A stretch of DNA of 64,000 nucleotides, taken from positions 111,262 through 175,261 of the forward strand of contig AZLU01000028.1 in NCBI GenBank assembly GCA_002224055.1. The letters are read 5' to 3'. A program made the translations under genes and the position numbers. This document shows positions 11,300 to 22,599 of the stretch, piece by piece. This DNA comes from Pezizomycotina sp. ARF18 (lineage: Eukaryota > Ascomycota). Numbering within the stretch: position 1 is the stretch's first letter; each line of letters starts with the position of its first letter. The notes beneath the pieces were generated by a model. The model was not told where the DNA came from. It saw nothing but the letters and a program-made list of their open reading frames with translations, and did not search any database.

Positions 11300-12040
11300 T
11301 GTAAAAGTGGAATATCCAGAACAGATCAACAATAAAAAAAAAGAGAGAGAAAGGAAGACAAATGATAATAGGTATATTAAAGAATCGCTGGGAGGTAACG
11401 GAAATTTTAAATGGGATGAGACTCGTGTAGAACTCCCACGAGTACTAGCTAGTACTTTTACTCAAGTCAAATACTAGTATTGCTTATGACGCCTTTTCAC
11501 TCCTCGTGAAGTTGGTTTAATCGTGGAAACTACTTGCTTCTCGAGCCTCTCTCCCCGAAGTTGCGATAATCCTTCTTGAGAAGTTCTATGAGATAACGCC
11601 CTGAGGCGGTCTGTTTTGAGACTGATAGCCTACACTATTTCAGGGCGCCCTAGCTCCGACAACCGTATTCCGGATATTCCCGATCCGCGGCGACTTCCTC
11701 GATCGCCACAAAAACCTCAGTAGCTTCACGAAACCAACAGCTAGTTAGCTGCATGCATGCAGGTGCGAGTACGCCCTACATTATCCCAACCCGTAGTTCC
11801 AGAAGCTCCTCCTGGTGGCTTATTTTTCTCAGTTGTAATTTCATCTCCCGTTGAACCCCTATTCGCTTGAGGGACACGGAAGCCCGGGATTGAAGGTAAC
11901 TCCGCTTCCCCGCAACCAGTGATTGCTTAGCTTCAAACATTAGCCCGCAATTGCAAAACCGTCGCAAGTTCCTCCTCCGTTGAATTGAATGCTTATGAGT
12001 CAGACTAACGATGAACCTCCTAGACAAGGGCTAGAACATT
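11300..12040. other. intergenic stretch
   Basis: No gene supported. An A-rich run near 11334-11345 follows the end of A2. Minus-strand reading at 11776-12027 is open but basic and without recognisable motif. Confidence 0.3.
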
Positions 12041-12043
12041 GCG

Positions 12044-12051
12044 TATAAATA
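12044..12051 (+). promoter_or_regulatory. TATA box of the NmrA-like gene
   Basis: TATAAATA about 138 bp before the ATG at 12189, within TATAAATAAGGCGCGTTTCA. A near copy of this block occurs at 9238. Confidence 0.45.
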
Positions 12052-12188
12052 AGGCGCGTTTCAACCCTCAACCTCCCGTTTTTCTCATCACCACGAACTA
12101 CTGGTACATACAAACGAACTGGACATCATTCACGTTAACAACCATCAACAGTCGCCAAACATTACGAAATCTACTATTATCAGCAACA

Positions 12189-13377
12189 ATGACGACCACT
12201 ATCGCTATCGCCGGCGGAACCGGAGGCGTCGGTCGCACCATCCTAGAAGTCCTCAAGAAGCACCCGGAATACACCGCGATCGTCCTGAGCAGAAACGTAG
12301 GCTAAAAGAAAAAGAAACGCGCTTCTCAAGACAACGAATTCAACATTTCTATCTTCTGAACCGGCAAAAGGAATCATTAAAAATATCCAAGTTTTTGTTT
12401 CTGGATGGATCAAGTAGTGTAAGACTAAAAATACGACCATACGACAACAAAAGACCTCCCCGGAACGCGAAACCGAAATCGGCGCCAGAATCGTCGCGAC
12501 GGACTACGATAACGAGGAAACCCTAGCTAAGCTCCTCGAGGAGCATGATGTCAGCGTCGTGATTAGTACGATGCCGGTGTACAACGAAGGCGATCGCGAT
12601 ACTCAGATCCGCCTCGTCCGAGCCGCCGACCGCGCGGGTTCCGTGAAGCGCTTCATACCGAGCGACTTTAGCTACCCGGATAACAACGCGTACGCCTTGC
12701 TCTATATCACTGCAACTACATGAAACATTTCCAATTCTGACATTTTGGTGTGGTCGCACTTTCCAGCCGGACCTCCCACATCCCCGTCCTCCACTGGAAA
12801 CGCGCCATCCTCGACGCGCTCCACTCCACCACTACGCCGCTGGAGCACGCCTCCTTCAAGATGGCTTTTTCATGGACTACTTCGGCATGCCGCACTGCCA
12901 CACCCACCTAAAGCGCATCGTCATCGCCGTCGACGCGCTCAACAACTTCGCGGGAATCCCGGGGACGGTACCGCGAACATGACGTTCACGAACTCCTTCG
13001 ACGTCGCAACCGTGCTCGTGAATTACCTATCTAAACCACCCGGTACTTGGCAGGAATTCGTCGAGGTATACGGTGATAAAATGTCCTGGAATAAATGGTG
13101 GAGGTACTAGAGGAGGCGAAGGGGGTTAGGTTTACGAAGGTTTACGACAAGGCTGAGGATGTGAGGGAGAAGAAGGCGACGGTTTTGCCGTATTATGAGG
13201 GTATGGGGAGGCTGCGGGGGAGGTCTACAGGAAAAGGCTGGCGGTTATGGGGCCGCATATGGCGGAGGGGGATTACGACGTGGATATTGAAGCGAGGGCG
13301 ACGAGGATGCGTATCCTGAGGGGTTCGTGCCGATGAAGATGGATAAGTTCTTGAGGGATTGCTGGACTGGAAAGTAG
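12189..13377 (+). CDS. NmrA-like / isoflavone-reductase-like NAD(P)-binding protein (frame-broken)
   Basis: Exon 1 gives MTTTIAIAGGTGGVGRTILE then VLKKHPEYTAIVLSRN; GGTGGVG is the GxxGxxG dinucleotide motif of NmrA-type Rossmann folds. An intron with donor at about 12297 is followed at about 12457 by ERETEIGARIVATDYDNEET, DVSVVISTMPVYNEGDRDTQ and AGSVKRFIPSDFSYPDN, where RFIPSDF is the family hallmark. After a second intron (acceptor about 12768) come HIPVLHWKRAILDALHSTTT, DGFFMDYFGMPHCHTHLKRI and MTFTNSFDVATVLVNYLSKP, and the end FVPMKMDKFLRDCWTGK at 13375. About four to five one-base slips break the frame, though codons between them are well kept. Likely an NAD(P)H-dependent oxidoreductase or redox sensor of the cytosol; substrate not inferable. 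Confidence 0.68.
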
Positions 13378-13379
13378 GA

Positions 13380-14480
13380 TAGCTCATAGGCTGCCAATGC
13401 TCCGAGAACTACACGATAAACCTAAAGGCTCTATCGTCACCGCTTAGCGGTTATAAGAATGGATGTTTATGGTATGAAATGGTCATGTAACACAATCATT
13501 GTGATTGTTCTTTTTTGTATTTCCGTCGCTCGTTTTTGTTGGATTATCATCGCTTCCATTCAATCGTCCACGCTTCAAGTTCAGACCTCCACGTTCTTTT
13601 CGAAAAATACACTCAAATAGCCACCTTAAAAATGCAAATCAGTTATAACACACCTATTCTCTGTAAATGATACCCCTTCTATGGATGAGTATACATGTAA
13701 TCACTTCTTAGCTAGAACGCTCAATTTACTTCATGGATTTAATATAATGAGAGAAACACCACGTTTCAACTCAATAAGCACAAGGGCCTACTTCAATACT
13801 GGAAAGAGAAAATCATAACCTGGGAAGAACCGGTCATGACGGAGAGGAGGGAGCTAAATGCTTTGCAGCATAGCTAAATAAGTCAAAATACGAGTTTTGA
13901 GAAGAGGGGACCCAGATTAAACGAATACTAACGAATTTCCTTTATGTATATATCTTTTACTTCTTTACTAGATCTCGCTTTAAACTTATAATCTATAATA
14001 CTAACAGCGTATAGCTACGCGAATACCTCGACAACTACATCCGAGACGTTATTAAAAGTTATATTTTGGAAAGAGAAGAACCGGATCTGAACAACATCTG
14101 TGAGGAGGGCATAAGCTAAGCTAGTATTAAGTATGACCTATTTTGAAACAGTAATGGCGGAATAGGTATCGCCTGGCTCCTCCCGTCCTGTGTCATCAGT
14201 TTGATATGATCTTCTTATATGTAAGTAATAGTATTTGTTAGATAGAGACCTGGTACTACGTGTACAATGGCGCTCTTGAGAAGCATGTAACTAGATGGGC
14301 ATTTAAATCAATCAATCAATCAATCAACCACGTTTTAACTTGAAGAATCTCCGAAGGAAATCACGTATCTAAATAAGTAGTAGATAGGAAAGCTAAAGCA
14401 GCCTCAAGATGCTCCCCCGTCAATCGGGTCACTCGCCGACAAGTTCCGAGACGTATTAGGAGGAGGCGGAGAGGCAGACT
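13380..14480. other. AT-rich intergenic stretch
   Basis: No gene supported on either strand. It lies between the 3' end of the NmrA-like gene and the 3' end of F-box A3. An (AATC)n run sits at 14309-14328. Confidence 0.4.
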
Positions 14481-14488
14481 GAGACGCT

Positions 14489-15875
14489 CTACTCGATGCC
14501 CAAGTAAGCTCCGGACGGCTTCTTCTTTACAACCTCAATTAACTCATGTAGTGCGTCGTAGTCCTCAAGATGCTCCGAATACAGCAGACACTGCTCGATT
14601 CCTTCCTTTTTTGTACCAGTCGCCCAGGCGTGAACTATAGTTCACATCACAGTAGTGTAACAGGAAGAACGCAAGAGTCCTCAGTTTTTTCAGTGAGCCC
14701 ATCAGCTGGAACATGTCCTTCCACTTATATTGAGTATTTCGTCATCGCAACCGACGACGTATAGGGTCCGATTGTTCGTGTTTATAAGCTCTCCGGTCGC
14801 GCTGGGGAGCTCGTCGCCTTCGGTTGTTACATGACGAGGCTGAGGTACCTTAGACTCTGCGTTAAGGTAGATGAGAGATTGAGCTTGGAAATGATTCTCG
14901 ATTCGGACTGCTCGCAGTCGATATATAAGCTTCGAAACTCACAGGCCTTGGCAAGGAGAGAGGTGATTAGCCACCCGAGATCACCTTCAACCCATTGAAT
15001 GTCGTCCGCGGTAAATGTTTCGTTAGCTGCATCATTTGCCTTGTAGTAGATTCGCAAGCCTCGTACTCTTGAAGATCAAAGCATTGTTAGACGGCATGTT
15101 CTTTCGTGACACATTCTCATAGATTTCGCTCGATTCCAAGACTCTTACCCCTTCAGCGAGCTTCAGCCTGAGCCCGCAAAGCTTCGCTATGTAGAAGTCT
15201 GTGTACATGTATCTCAAGCATGTTCGCCCGCACGGCATTCAGCGCCTTCCCAGGTATCTTATAATAGGCGCTCCTGGGCTCCATTTCGAGGAGAGGCGTC
15301 TCGAGGCTATCAGTGCCACCAAGACAAGGCCTATCGAGATCGCCGACCGAGCCGATAGAAAGGCGTAGAAGATTTGAGGGACACTGCTTGAAGAATCCTG
15401 ACAGATGGGCAGCAACTCCTCAGACCAGTCGTCCACATCCTGCCCTGTTCAAGCCCAAGCTCAGGCTTCATATATTCTAGGGAAATGATTTCTAGGGGAT
15501 CATCAAGTGCTTGATGTATTCCAGGTAGCCAAATTTACTCAGCGCTTCCATGCGCGCTATCGATACCTGCCGTCCCCACGGCAGCCGAACGCGTTTGAAT
15601 AAGTAAGGCGTGGCGAAAACGTTGAGGCATGATTCGTGAGGTACAAGGTGCGGGACATGGGGGAATCGGAGGGGAATAGATCGCTGTAAGCTGTCCATGG
15701 TTCGCCAGCGTAGCATTGAGTGACCCGTTATTTTCAATTTTATATTTTTCGTATAATATCAGCCTCCACCGTTTGCTTCAACTTTATAAGTCGTCTCAAG
15801 ATCATTGTAATCTTGGAGGCAGGAAGACGCTATTATGCTCACATTTAGGAGGATCTCCCGTGGAAGGTATACCAT
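14489..15875 (-). pseudogene. F-box-like family A member 3 (A3), frame-broken
   Basis: Minus-strand copy of the A1/A2 family. The ATG at 15873-15875 starts MVYLPREILLN, an F-box start ending at a GTGAGC donor (15842). After intron 15684-15842 comes RSIPLRFPHVPHLVPHESCL, NVFATPYLFKRVRLPWGRQV and KFGYLEYIKHLMIP. There the frame slips in a short C run; LEIISLEYMKPELGLEQGR follows in another frame. The far end reads LYSEHLEDYDALHELIEVVK then KKPSGAYLGIE and a stop at 14489, matching the A1/A2 C-terminus. A hydrophobic, leucine-patterned middle (14830-15240) is split among frames. Several frame changes make it non-functional as read. Confidence 0.58.
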
Positions 15876-16416
15876 CTCAATGCTCGCGATGGAGAAAGTT
15901 CTTACATAGCAGTCCTGTTCTAATGCCGAAAGATCTAAATTGCCCTCGGGAACGCGACGCGTCGGGACTGGGGATGCTTGCTCAATATGGCTTGATAAAT
16001 ATAATTGCGACCCCGTATAGGGTACCATATCACTGATGTGCAGAAATATTACCGGCCTGTTCCGTCTTGGCTACTCTAGGCTCAAGGGAACCTTGCAGGC
16101 AAGGGTGCCGAAAGATGCATATATTAGGTCATCATTGCTCCGCCGCATTCACACATAAGAGTATGGGAGGAAAATATCACAGCGATTCAAATTTTTCTTT
16201 TATCTGATAGCAATTTCACATCACTCTTGAACGTCAATGAGACTGAGTACCGAAATACATAGATCTGGCGCGCCCTCGCGCCACTAAGGTCCAATCCCGT
16301 TCCCTGGGGCTCTAGTACTGGCTATAAGCACCTTCACTGTCGTGGAAGACTTCCTCCATCACGTTTCCTCTATCGATTAGGTTTTCTGAAAATGGATGAC
16401 GAAATATGTGGAGATA

Positions 16417-16730
16417 CTACGAGCGCTTCGATGCCTCTAAATCGACCGTCTCTTCATCGTTGATACTGGCTATCGACTTCGGTCTCTCGTCATCCTGACC
16501 TCGATTCAGTGATCGGAGAGCCAGTGAATCGGCCTTGATAATGTATATCGTGAGGCAGCAGCAGAGGAACAGGAACGCTATCACGATGGCGAGGAATAAG
16601 TATACTAGGGACGATAAAGAAAGCATATTTGATTAGAAATAACATCCGACCATGGAGCGGAAGAACGATTGCTCTAGTTGCGCACACGAAAGGACTCTAG
16701 TTTGATCCCTGGCTTACCGTTTTTGTCCAT
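16417..16730 (-). CDS. small single-pass membrane protein (66 aa), two exons
   Basis: Exon 1 (16718-16730) supplies ATGGACAAAAACG before a GTAAGC donor; the 113-bp intron (16605-16717) contains CTAATC near its 3' end and finishes CCCTAG; exon 2 is 16417-16604. The product starts MDKNVYLFLAIVIAFLFLCC, a transmembrane helix with a CCC cluster at its cytosolic edge, and ends in an acidic Ser-rich tail (RPKSIASINDEETVDLEASK). An alternative is unspliced translation from an ATG at 16626 (MLSLSSLVYLFLAIV...). Short tail-rich membrane proteins of this kind often adjoin larger membrane complexes in fungi, but I do not recognise a family. Cysteines beside the helix could be palmitoylated (inference). 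The frame is intact. Confidence 0.5.
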
Positions 16731-17257
16731 TTTGGACTGAAAAATAATCGGTACCTCGATTGGCGAGTGAAAGTAACCTAGAAGTGGCTATCGTAATCGT
16801 TTCTTGTCGTGCGTGATATCCCAAGGCGCCCGCGTTGTCCGTGGATAGCAAAATCTTGATATGTACCGCGACTGTAAACGTCCGCAACGAATCTCGAGAC
16901 TCTAGCTCCTTATGAAGTGAAAATAGAGACTTTAGATGCGCTTTGCAAGAGGAAGGCCAATCCTATCTTCAAGATTTATATAAAGGAAACAAGGCTCGTC
17001 GAACAGCGTTGCGTATTATGGACCCCGCGTCACGGGTGAATGCGCGATTTTCCGGGATCCGAAAGGTAAGCAAACGTGTTTGCTATCGTGAGGTTGCAGA
17101 CGCCGAACTTACCCCTCCTTCTTCAATCATTTTATAGACAGTAGAACAAATATATTCCTTATCACATCATCCGATTTGGTCGCAGAATCGCCTCTTTGGG
17201 GAATAATAGCGCTCTTATGGCGATCAAAATAAGAGTTCGTATGTCCCCTTTTGACGC

Positions 17258-17306
17258 TACAGTCAGTTGACATAATTGTTGGGACACTTTCCTAAAACGG
17301 CAGTTT
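17258..17306 (+). repeat. left terminal inverted repeat (with TA duplication)
   Basis: TA then CAGTCAGTTGACATAATTGT and on through CCTAAAA-C-GGCA. It is the inverted match of 17873-17921. Confidence 0.75.
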
Positions 17307-17919
17307 TCCCATACAAAAGTATGATTTTTGCACTTTTTCAATCAATAATAACGCAACAGCGACTAAATAAAATTGGCTAAAACTTAAATATGTTATAATA
17401 CATATTAAAATTTTAAAAAATCCGTTAAAAGTTTATGACGTGATAATATTTAATATTTTATACATTTTTAAAAACACGTACTTCACGTACTTTTATATAT
17501 AAAATACGCGAAACTGTACGAAAATCGTGCGATTTTTTAAACTAGTTAAAATTTAAAATAATATATATAGCTTAATTTATAACGAATCTTTTTAAAATTT
17601 AAATATGTGTTAGATTAATATATAATTTATAATATATTTTAATTTTATAAGTTTTAATTAAATATTGACGTTACAATATAAGTTTAAAAATAATATAAAT
17701 TTTTATATATAAAAATTTTAAAAAATAATATAAAATTTAATACTTGATAAAATTTTATAAAATTTTAATATGTTATTATTATATATATAATAAACGTAAA
17801 TTTTCAATTTTATAAAAATCGGATAATAATTGAGTGAGTTATCGATGATTTAAGATATTGTAAAACTTGAAGAAATTGCCATTTTAGGTAAGTGTCCCAA
17901 CAATTATGTCAACTGACTG
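17260..17919. mobile_element. MITE-like element with 47-bp TIRs and TA target duplication (Tc1/mariner-type)
   Basis: Both ends read CAGTCAGTTGACATAATTGT inward; the first 30 bases are identical and about 47 bases match with three mismatches. A TA dinucleotide flanks each side (17258-17259 and 17920-17921), as Tc1/mariner and pogo elements produce on insertion. The 660-bp interior is extremely AT-rich, full of stops, and encodes no transposase, so this is a non-autonomous MITE or a deleted, possibly RIP-affected copy. Superfamily assignment rests on the TA duplication and the CAGT terminus. Confidence 0.75.
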
Positions 17920-17921
17920 TA
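17873..17921 (-). repeat. right terminal inverted repeat (with TA duplication)
   Basis: Read on the minus strand it begins CAGTCAGTTGACATAATTGT, identical to the left end for 30 bases, then diverges at three positions within the next 17. Confidence 0.75.
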
Positions 17922-18425
17922 GCAACATTGCGCGAGAACACCTCGGAGTGCACTTATTGATATGAACAGCGTCAGCGCTGACGAACACCATCGACAACAC
18001 TCTCGGTTCACTAATGAATACGACTGTCTATTATTCCTTTTTGCTATAACTTACTTGGGTGCATAAAATCTCCCCGCGAGAGACTTGAGGACAAAGCATG
18101 ACACGCCAAGGAGGACTTCGGTACAGAAGAATGCTAGCGTCGTCGCTATAGTTCGAGGCAATATATCCAGTACATGCCGCTTCACTATTAGTGCAGTCCT
18201 CTACCGTCTGAACTTATGCTTATCGCCTTTTTGTTTCTCGAACGACGTGAACAGACGCGATCAAAGTCGCGGTGATCAAGTGGTTTTGTGCCACGAAGGC
18301 TGAGGCTCGGAATTGCAACCCCAATCCCGAAAGCCTTGGTTGCTTACTTTTATCTTCAAATAAAACCCCCGCAGCTGGCAAGAAAAGTTCCTTCAGTGCC
18401 ACATTCACCGAGAAACATAGCTCAA

Positions 18426-19997
18426 ATGGACCCGACCTCTATGAACACAACACGCGATAAGAAGTTGGGCTAGCTAGCGCGCCAGGGGAGATAGTGCTGG
18501 AGGTCAGTTCCTAGAACCATCGCCCTCTTCCGCTGCTGACGAACTGTTTCAGGTTTTGAGTTACTTCGACCTTGATGGCCTTGAAAGCCTCAGAACCGTG
18601 TTGTGTTTACGGCAGACGTGCCGTCGTTTGTGCGAGGTGACCACGAACACGATGCGCGGAAAGTTTCACGCTTAGGCTAGGCCGCTCTTTCAACGCTTGC
18701 CTCACGCGTATGAATTCGTTCATAGCTGGCTCTATTTCGAAGGATTTCGTCGCTTGCTTTTCGGGTCTCATTCTGGATGCACGGCATGTTGACGCCCACT
18801 TACCGGATGTCATTACTGAAGTTGGTACTCCGGGAGTTACAACGAGGACCATTCCCGATATCACGAAGAGCCAACTGATGGAGTACGTCTTAACGACGGT
18901 CATATTCCTCAAGCAAATCGGGACTCGGCTCACACACCTTGAGCTCGCCTCGGATTATGAGGAGGACAGTGAATATGCGCGCGGGCGACGCACAGCCGAC
19001 CGTTTCTTCCGCGCATGGCAGTCATCTTGTTGCACGTTAGCCCTCCGAGCGCGGATATCTACGGAACGTCCGGAGCCTCAAGACCGTTTCGGAAAATGGT
19101 CGATTTTTACGTCACATCATCGCTTGTCCTTACGATAAACGCATGGAAGAAATCATAGATAAAGCTTGCATGACAAACTTAGTCGTTGTTCAAGAAAGCG
19201 ATCTTTCGGTTGTGGAATGCATTTTCACGCTGAAACAATCCGGACTGGTGGGTACTCAATCGTGGCTGGACGGATGGGAACGATGCCCGACAGAAGAGCG
19301 CTCCCGCTTTTCCACCAGCTGGATACGCTACACATGCACAGTTTCCAGTCTCGCATGATGGACTACTACGACCGGGAGCGCAAAAATTTCATCGAAGTGG
19401 TTAATGCGATGCTGCCTATGGCGCCCGCAAGGAAGTTTACCTTGGAAGGGTGGACGCAACCTCACCCCAGAGACATTTGCCCTGAAATGCTGTTGGAAGC
19501 CGTGAAGTTTTTCTCCTTGCGCAGCACGGTGTGGTACGGAACTGGGATGCTGAGCGACACATTGCTCGGGAAGATGCGCCGCTCTCTGAGATCGCTCGAA
19601 TTAATCAACGTTTCGTTGAAGCTAAATAGCTGGCGTCCCGAAAGCGAGGAACTCGAGAGGAGTGAATCCCCTGAGTTCGCCATGGATGTGTTTTTCGATG
19701 GACTGTTGGAGAAGCTTCCGGCGCTAGAGTCACTAAGAATCGAGCATGGGTTATGTCGCCTATCCATTATGCTATATAGACAGGAACTCCTGGATGGGTA
19801 TGCTTGAGGCAGAGCAGAAGAAAATCGCCCAGGAGCCTATCGCCGGCTGCTTATTTCGCGTTCCGATATTAACGCCGTTCAGTAAGGACCTAGAAGCCCT
19901 GTACACTCTCAGAGACTGTTTAGTGTTGAGGAGAAAAGAGAAAGGGCTTGCTCCGTATGACCACTGGCTCAGGTTCTCTTTGAGAGGGAAGAAGTAG
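18426..19997 (+). CDS. F-box protein, larger family (frame-broken)
   Basis: An F-box lies at about 18538-18640: DELFQVLSYFDLDGLESLRT then RQTCRRLCEV. The body continues, after a slip near 18665, with DFVACFSGLILDARHVDAHL and YVLTTVIFLKQIGTRLTHLE, then in another frame FHQLDTLHMHSFQSRMMDYY, MLPMAPARKFTLEGWTQPHP and MRRSLRSLELINVSLKLNS, ending after KEKGLAPYDHWLRFSLRGKK at 19997. Spaced leucines suggest degenerate repeats that would bind the ubiquitination target. The start is uncertain; MDPTSMNTTRDKKLG at 18426 is a candidate, out of frame by one slip. Three or more frame changes are needed. It is distinct in sequence from family A but the same general architecture. Confidence 0.6.
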
Positions 19998-20759
19998 TTA
20001 CAGATATTATAAGGCAAGTTCCACCCAATTCAGTATTGATTCAGTCAACGAAAAAATTAACACACCGTTATGAACGCAGGATCGGCTGCGAGCCACTTCG
20101 CGATTTATCCCTCTCAATCTACAAAAGGAATGCTCCTCCTGTTAACTGGGGGAAAAGTCCGGACGAAAACTCAGACTTAGCTTGTAAATGACATCTAGCT
20201 GTCATGGAGCAATGAAAGTGCAGGTGGCTGCGCACAGGCGCTTTTCAAAAAACTTGATTTCAATCATTTCTTGCTACCAGGTTTCTCCAGCTGATATCCT
20301 AGGATGAAGCTCTAAGACATTTGAAAACCTGCTTTTGGGCTAGTGTTTGTTTTGATTTTGCGCCGATTTCAACCAAAATTCAGTTAAACGGGAATGGTTT
20401 CTTTCTAGCTTGTATGTGTTAATGAACTATCTATCCTTCGTCCAGGATCCTATCCTTCGCGCATGAGCTCATTTCCAAAATGAGCTCTCGAAACTTACCC
20501 TATAATCATTGATACGAACGATGCAAGTCGCGACGTTGCTTACGTTGCTTAGCCCTAACCACTCTGGCCACCCAATGTCGCTACTGCACCAATGCGCTTT
20601 CTTCGCTTGAGGGTTCGCGGGAAAACCTCATTCAGGATGCTTTCCAAGCTGTCAGTGGCTTGGTAGTATCATGATAGAACCTTGGTTCTCCTCGAGATCT
20701 GATCGTGACGTTCCATGGATGAATGGATGAGAGTGCTGTCTTGGATAGGCCCTTGGAAG

Positions 20760-20792
<33 letters not shown>

Positions 20793-20850
20793 CTGTCGGC
20801 TCAATGAACCGACTCTCTCAGATGTCTCCGAATTAGTTATATAGAACATG
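19998..20850. other. intergenic stretch with poly-T tract
   Basis: No gene supported. A run of about 29 T lies at 20764-20792. Confidence 0.4.
20764..20792 (+). repeat. poly-T homopolymer
   Basis: About 29 consecutive T; likely variable in length. Confidence 0.6.
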
Positions 20851-20861
20851 ATTCAACCCAA

Positions 20862-21480
20862 TTATATCTTCATAAGGCTGCAGAGCTCCGCCACTGAGCG
20901 GCAGGTCCGAGTTTTACCGAGTGCGGGGAAACCGAGTGCCGGATCGGCTTTGAGTTCCTTACAGCCACAACCCGAATCCTTCATCTTTCGGCTACTATCG
21001 GTAGCGTTATATGAATATGAGAGTGCAGTTGTAACTTCTAAAAGAGCCTCTACATGAAGCGACGCGAGGCTGTGACAATCTGATATCTGACAGATCGACA
21101 CTGCGCCAGTGTATTTAATGACCTTCTCTGAAATATCCACTGAGAACAACCGATAAAACCCTTTGATGAACTTCAGTAGACTCACCGGTACAGAATCAAG
21201 TTTCCAAGTTAACACGCTCGATGATTTAGTTAAAGCAGGCCTTGCGCTATTGATGGATCATTGGAGCTTAGCTTCATGTCAATGGGATTTTGTCACGTCG
21301 TTACTTAAGGGACATCCTCGACACTCGAACCAGACTGAAAGAAACTTGAAATCCACCCTCCATGGCATTTTCGGTGTATCTTTCATGCTCCAAGACTTGA
21401 ATCCTTCGATTAGTATCGCGCGGTTTCGTTCCAATTCAGTGGCTCCTCCTCGTATAAAAACGCAGAAGCTAATGGTCTCA
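20862..21480 (-). CDS. hypothetical protein (possible, unrecognised)
   Basis: Two long minus-strand open stretches follow one another: 21284-21480 (ATELERNRAILIEGFKSWSM and WRVDFKFLSVWFECRGCPLS) and 20862-21215 (LLKFIKGFYRLFSVDISEKV, then KYTGAVSICQISDCHSLASL). Composition is protein-like, with several cysteines in the second part, but no family is recognised, the two lie in different frames, and the start is unknown. It may be an exon pair or chance. Confidence 0.28.
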
Positions 21481-22178
21481 AACTTGTTCGAATGAATCTT
21501 ACTGACACCCTCAATTGTCTCTGTTATCTACTGTACAGACCGAGTTAAGTTTTGTTCGACCATGACGCAATTGCTCATTCACTAGCAGTCCTCTCTTGAT
21601 ATGAAAAACTGACCTCAAACACACTTCCACTAGCGTGGTCAAATGCACTGCTACTAGTAGCAACTCTCTCAAATTCTTTAGCTCACTAGGAACACACTAG
21701 TGCCCATAGGACCTCTATTGGGGGAATAATACTCAACCTCCACCGATCAATTTGAACTACTGATCATGAAGGATTCAAGACTTGTTTGTGGCGATGTAAG
21801 CTCTCTGTCGTGAAGTGAACTTCACAACAGATTTAGTAGACTCTCGCTCGAAATCCTAAATCTCAGTCGACCAGAGGAGATAGAGCCAGCATCTAATTAA
21901 GAGACGAGAGGTCTGATACGATGGTCAACTTCACAGTACACCTTACCTGATGTTCCATAAGGGTCGATGGGTTATAAAAACCGTGTCAACATCCAGCATC
22001 TCAAGACCATTTCCCTCAATATCATCAGGATTCCGGATAATTCAAAAGCAGCACAGAGTAAGACCCCTGAAAAGAAAATCTGATATTCAATCGATAACAG
22101 TCTCTAAGCTTATCATTCTCTTGCTTGAACAGCAGTATTGAAAACATTTTTTAGAAATTTACATAACCTCTTTGCGAC

Positions 22179-22594
22179 ATGGCAGATCAGACTGAAGAGA
22201 ACGGCTGGGAGCTCCCTGCAGGTCGTCTGACGGCGGCCATTGGAACGGTATTCTGCCCCGTGCAGGACTGCATCAAGTCCTACAATAGACAAGCCGAGTA
22301 TAAACGGTTCGTAAGCCTAATCAAGTGTATTGCATTCAGTATACAGGTATTTGATTACTCGTTTGCTGATATTTCCCTTAAACTAACATAATCGTCTATG
22401 GCAGTCATGTGGGGAGTGCACACCTCTCTCCATTCAAATGTGTATACTGCGCGCTGGACGTCGCCATGAGTGGAGGGAACAAAAGGCTTTATTACGGGCG
22501 GAAGCAAGACATGGAGCAACATGTCAAAGACCAGCACAAGGTCAATACCCCGTCCAAGGTGTTCATTGGACTTATCGGCCTGCCACCGACTTGA
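22179..22594 (+). CDS. small C2H2-type zinc-finger protein (105 aa), one intron
   Basis: Exon 1 is 22179-22306 and exon 2 is 22405-22594, with a 98-bp intron (GTTCGT donor, GGCAG acceptor). Spliced, the protein carries two C2H2-like fingers: CPVQDCIKSYNRQAEYKRHV then GSAH, and CVYCALDVAMSGGNKRLYYG then HVKDQH. The donor choice matters: the nearby GTAAGC would remove the first histidine and shift the second finger out of frame, so GTTCGT is preferred. The second finger has a long loop between its cysteine and histidine pairs. Nucleic-acid binding is the likely role; there is no activation domain. The frame is intact. Confidence 0.62.
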
Positions 22595-22599
22595 AGGCT

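Noticed and set aside
10838-11332. Minus-strand open stretch of 164 codons
   Set aside because: Antisense to the well-supported 3' half of F-box A2.
14309-14328. AATC repeats taken as possible CRISPR-like or satellite array
   Set aside because: Only five copies of a 4-bp unit; a simple microsatellite.
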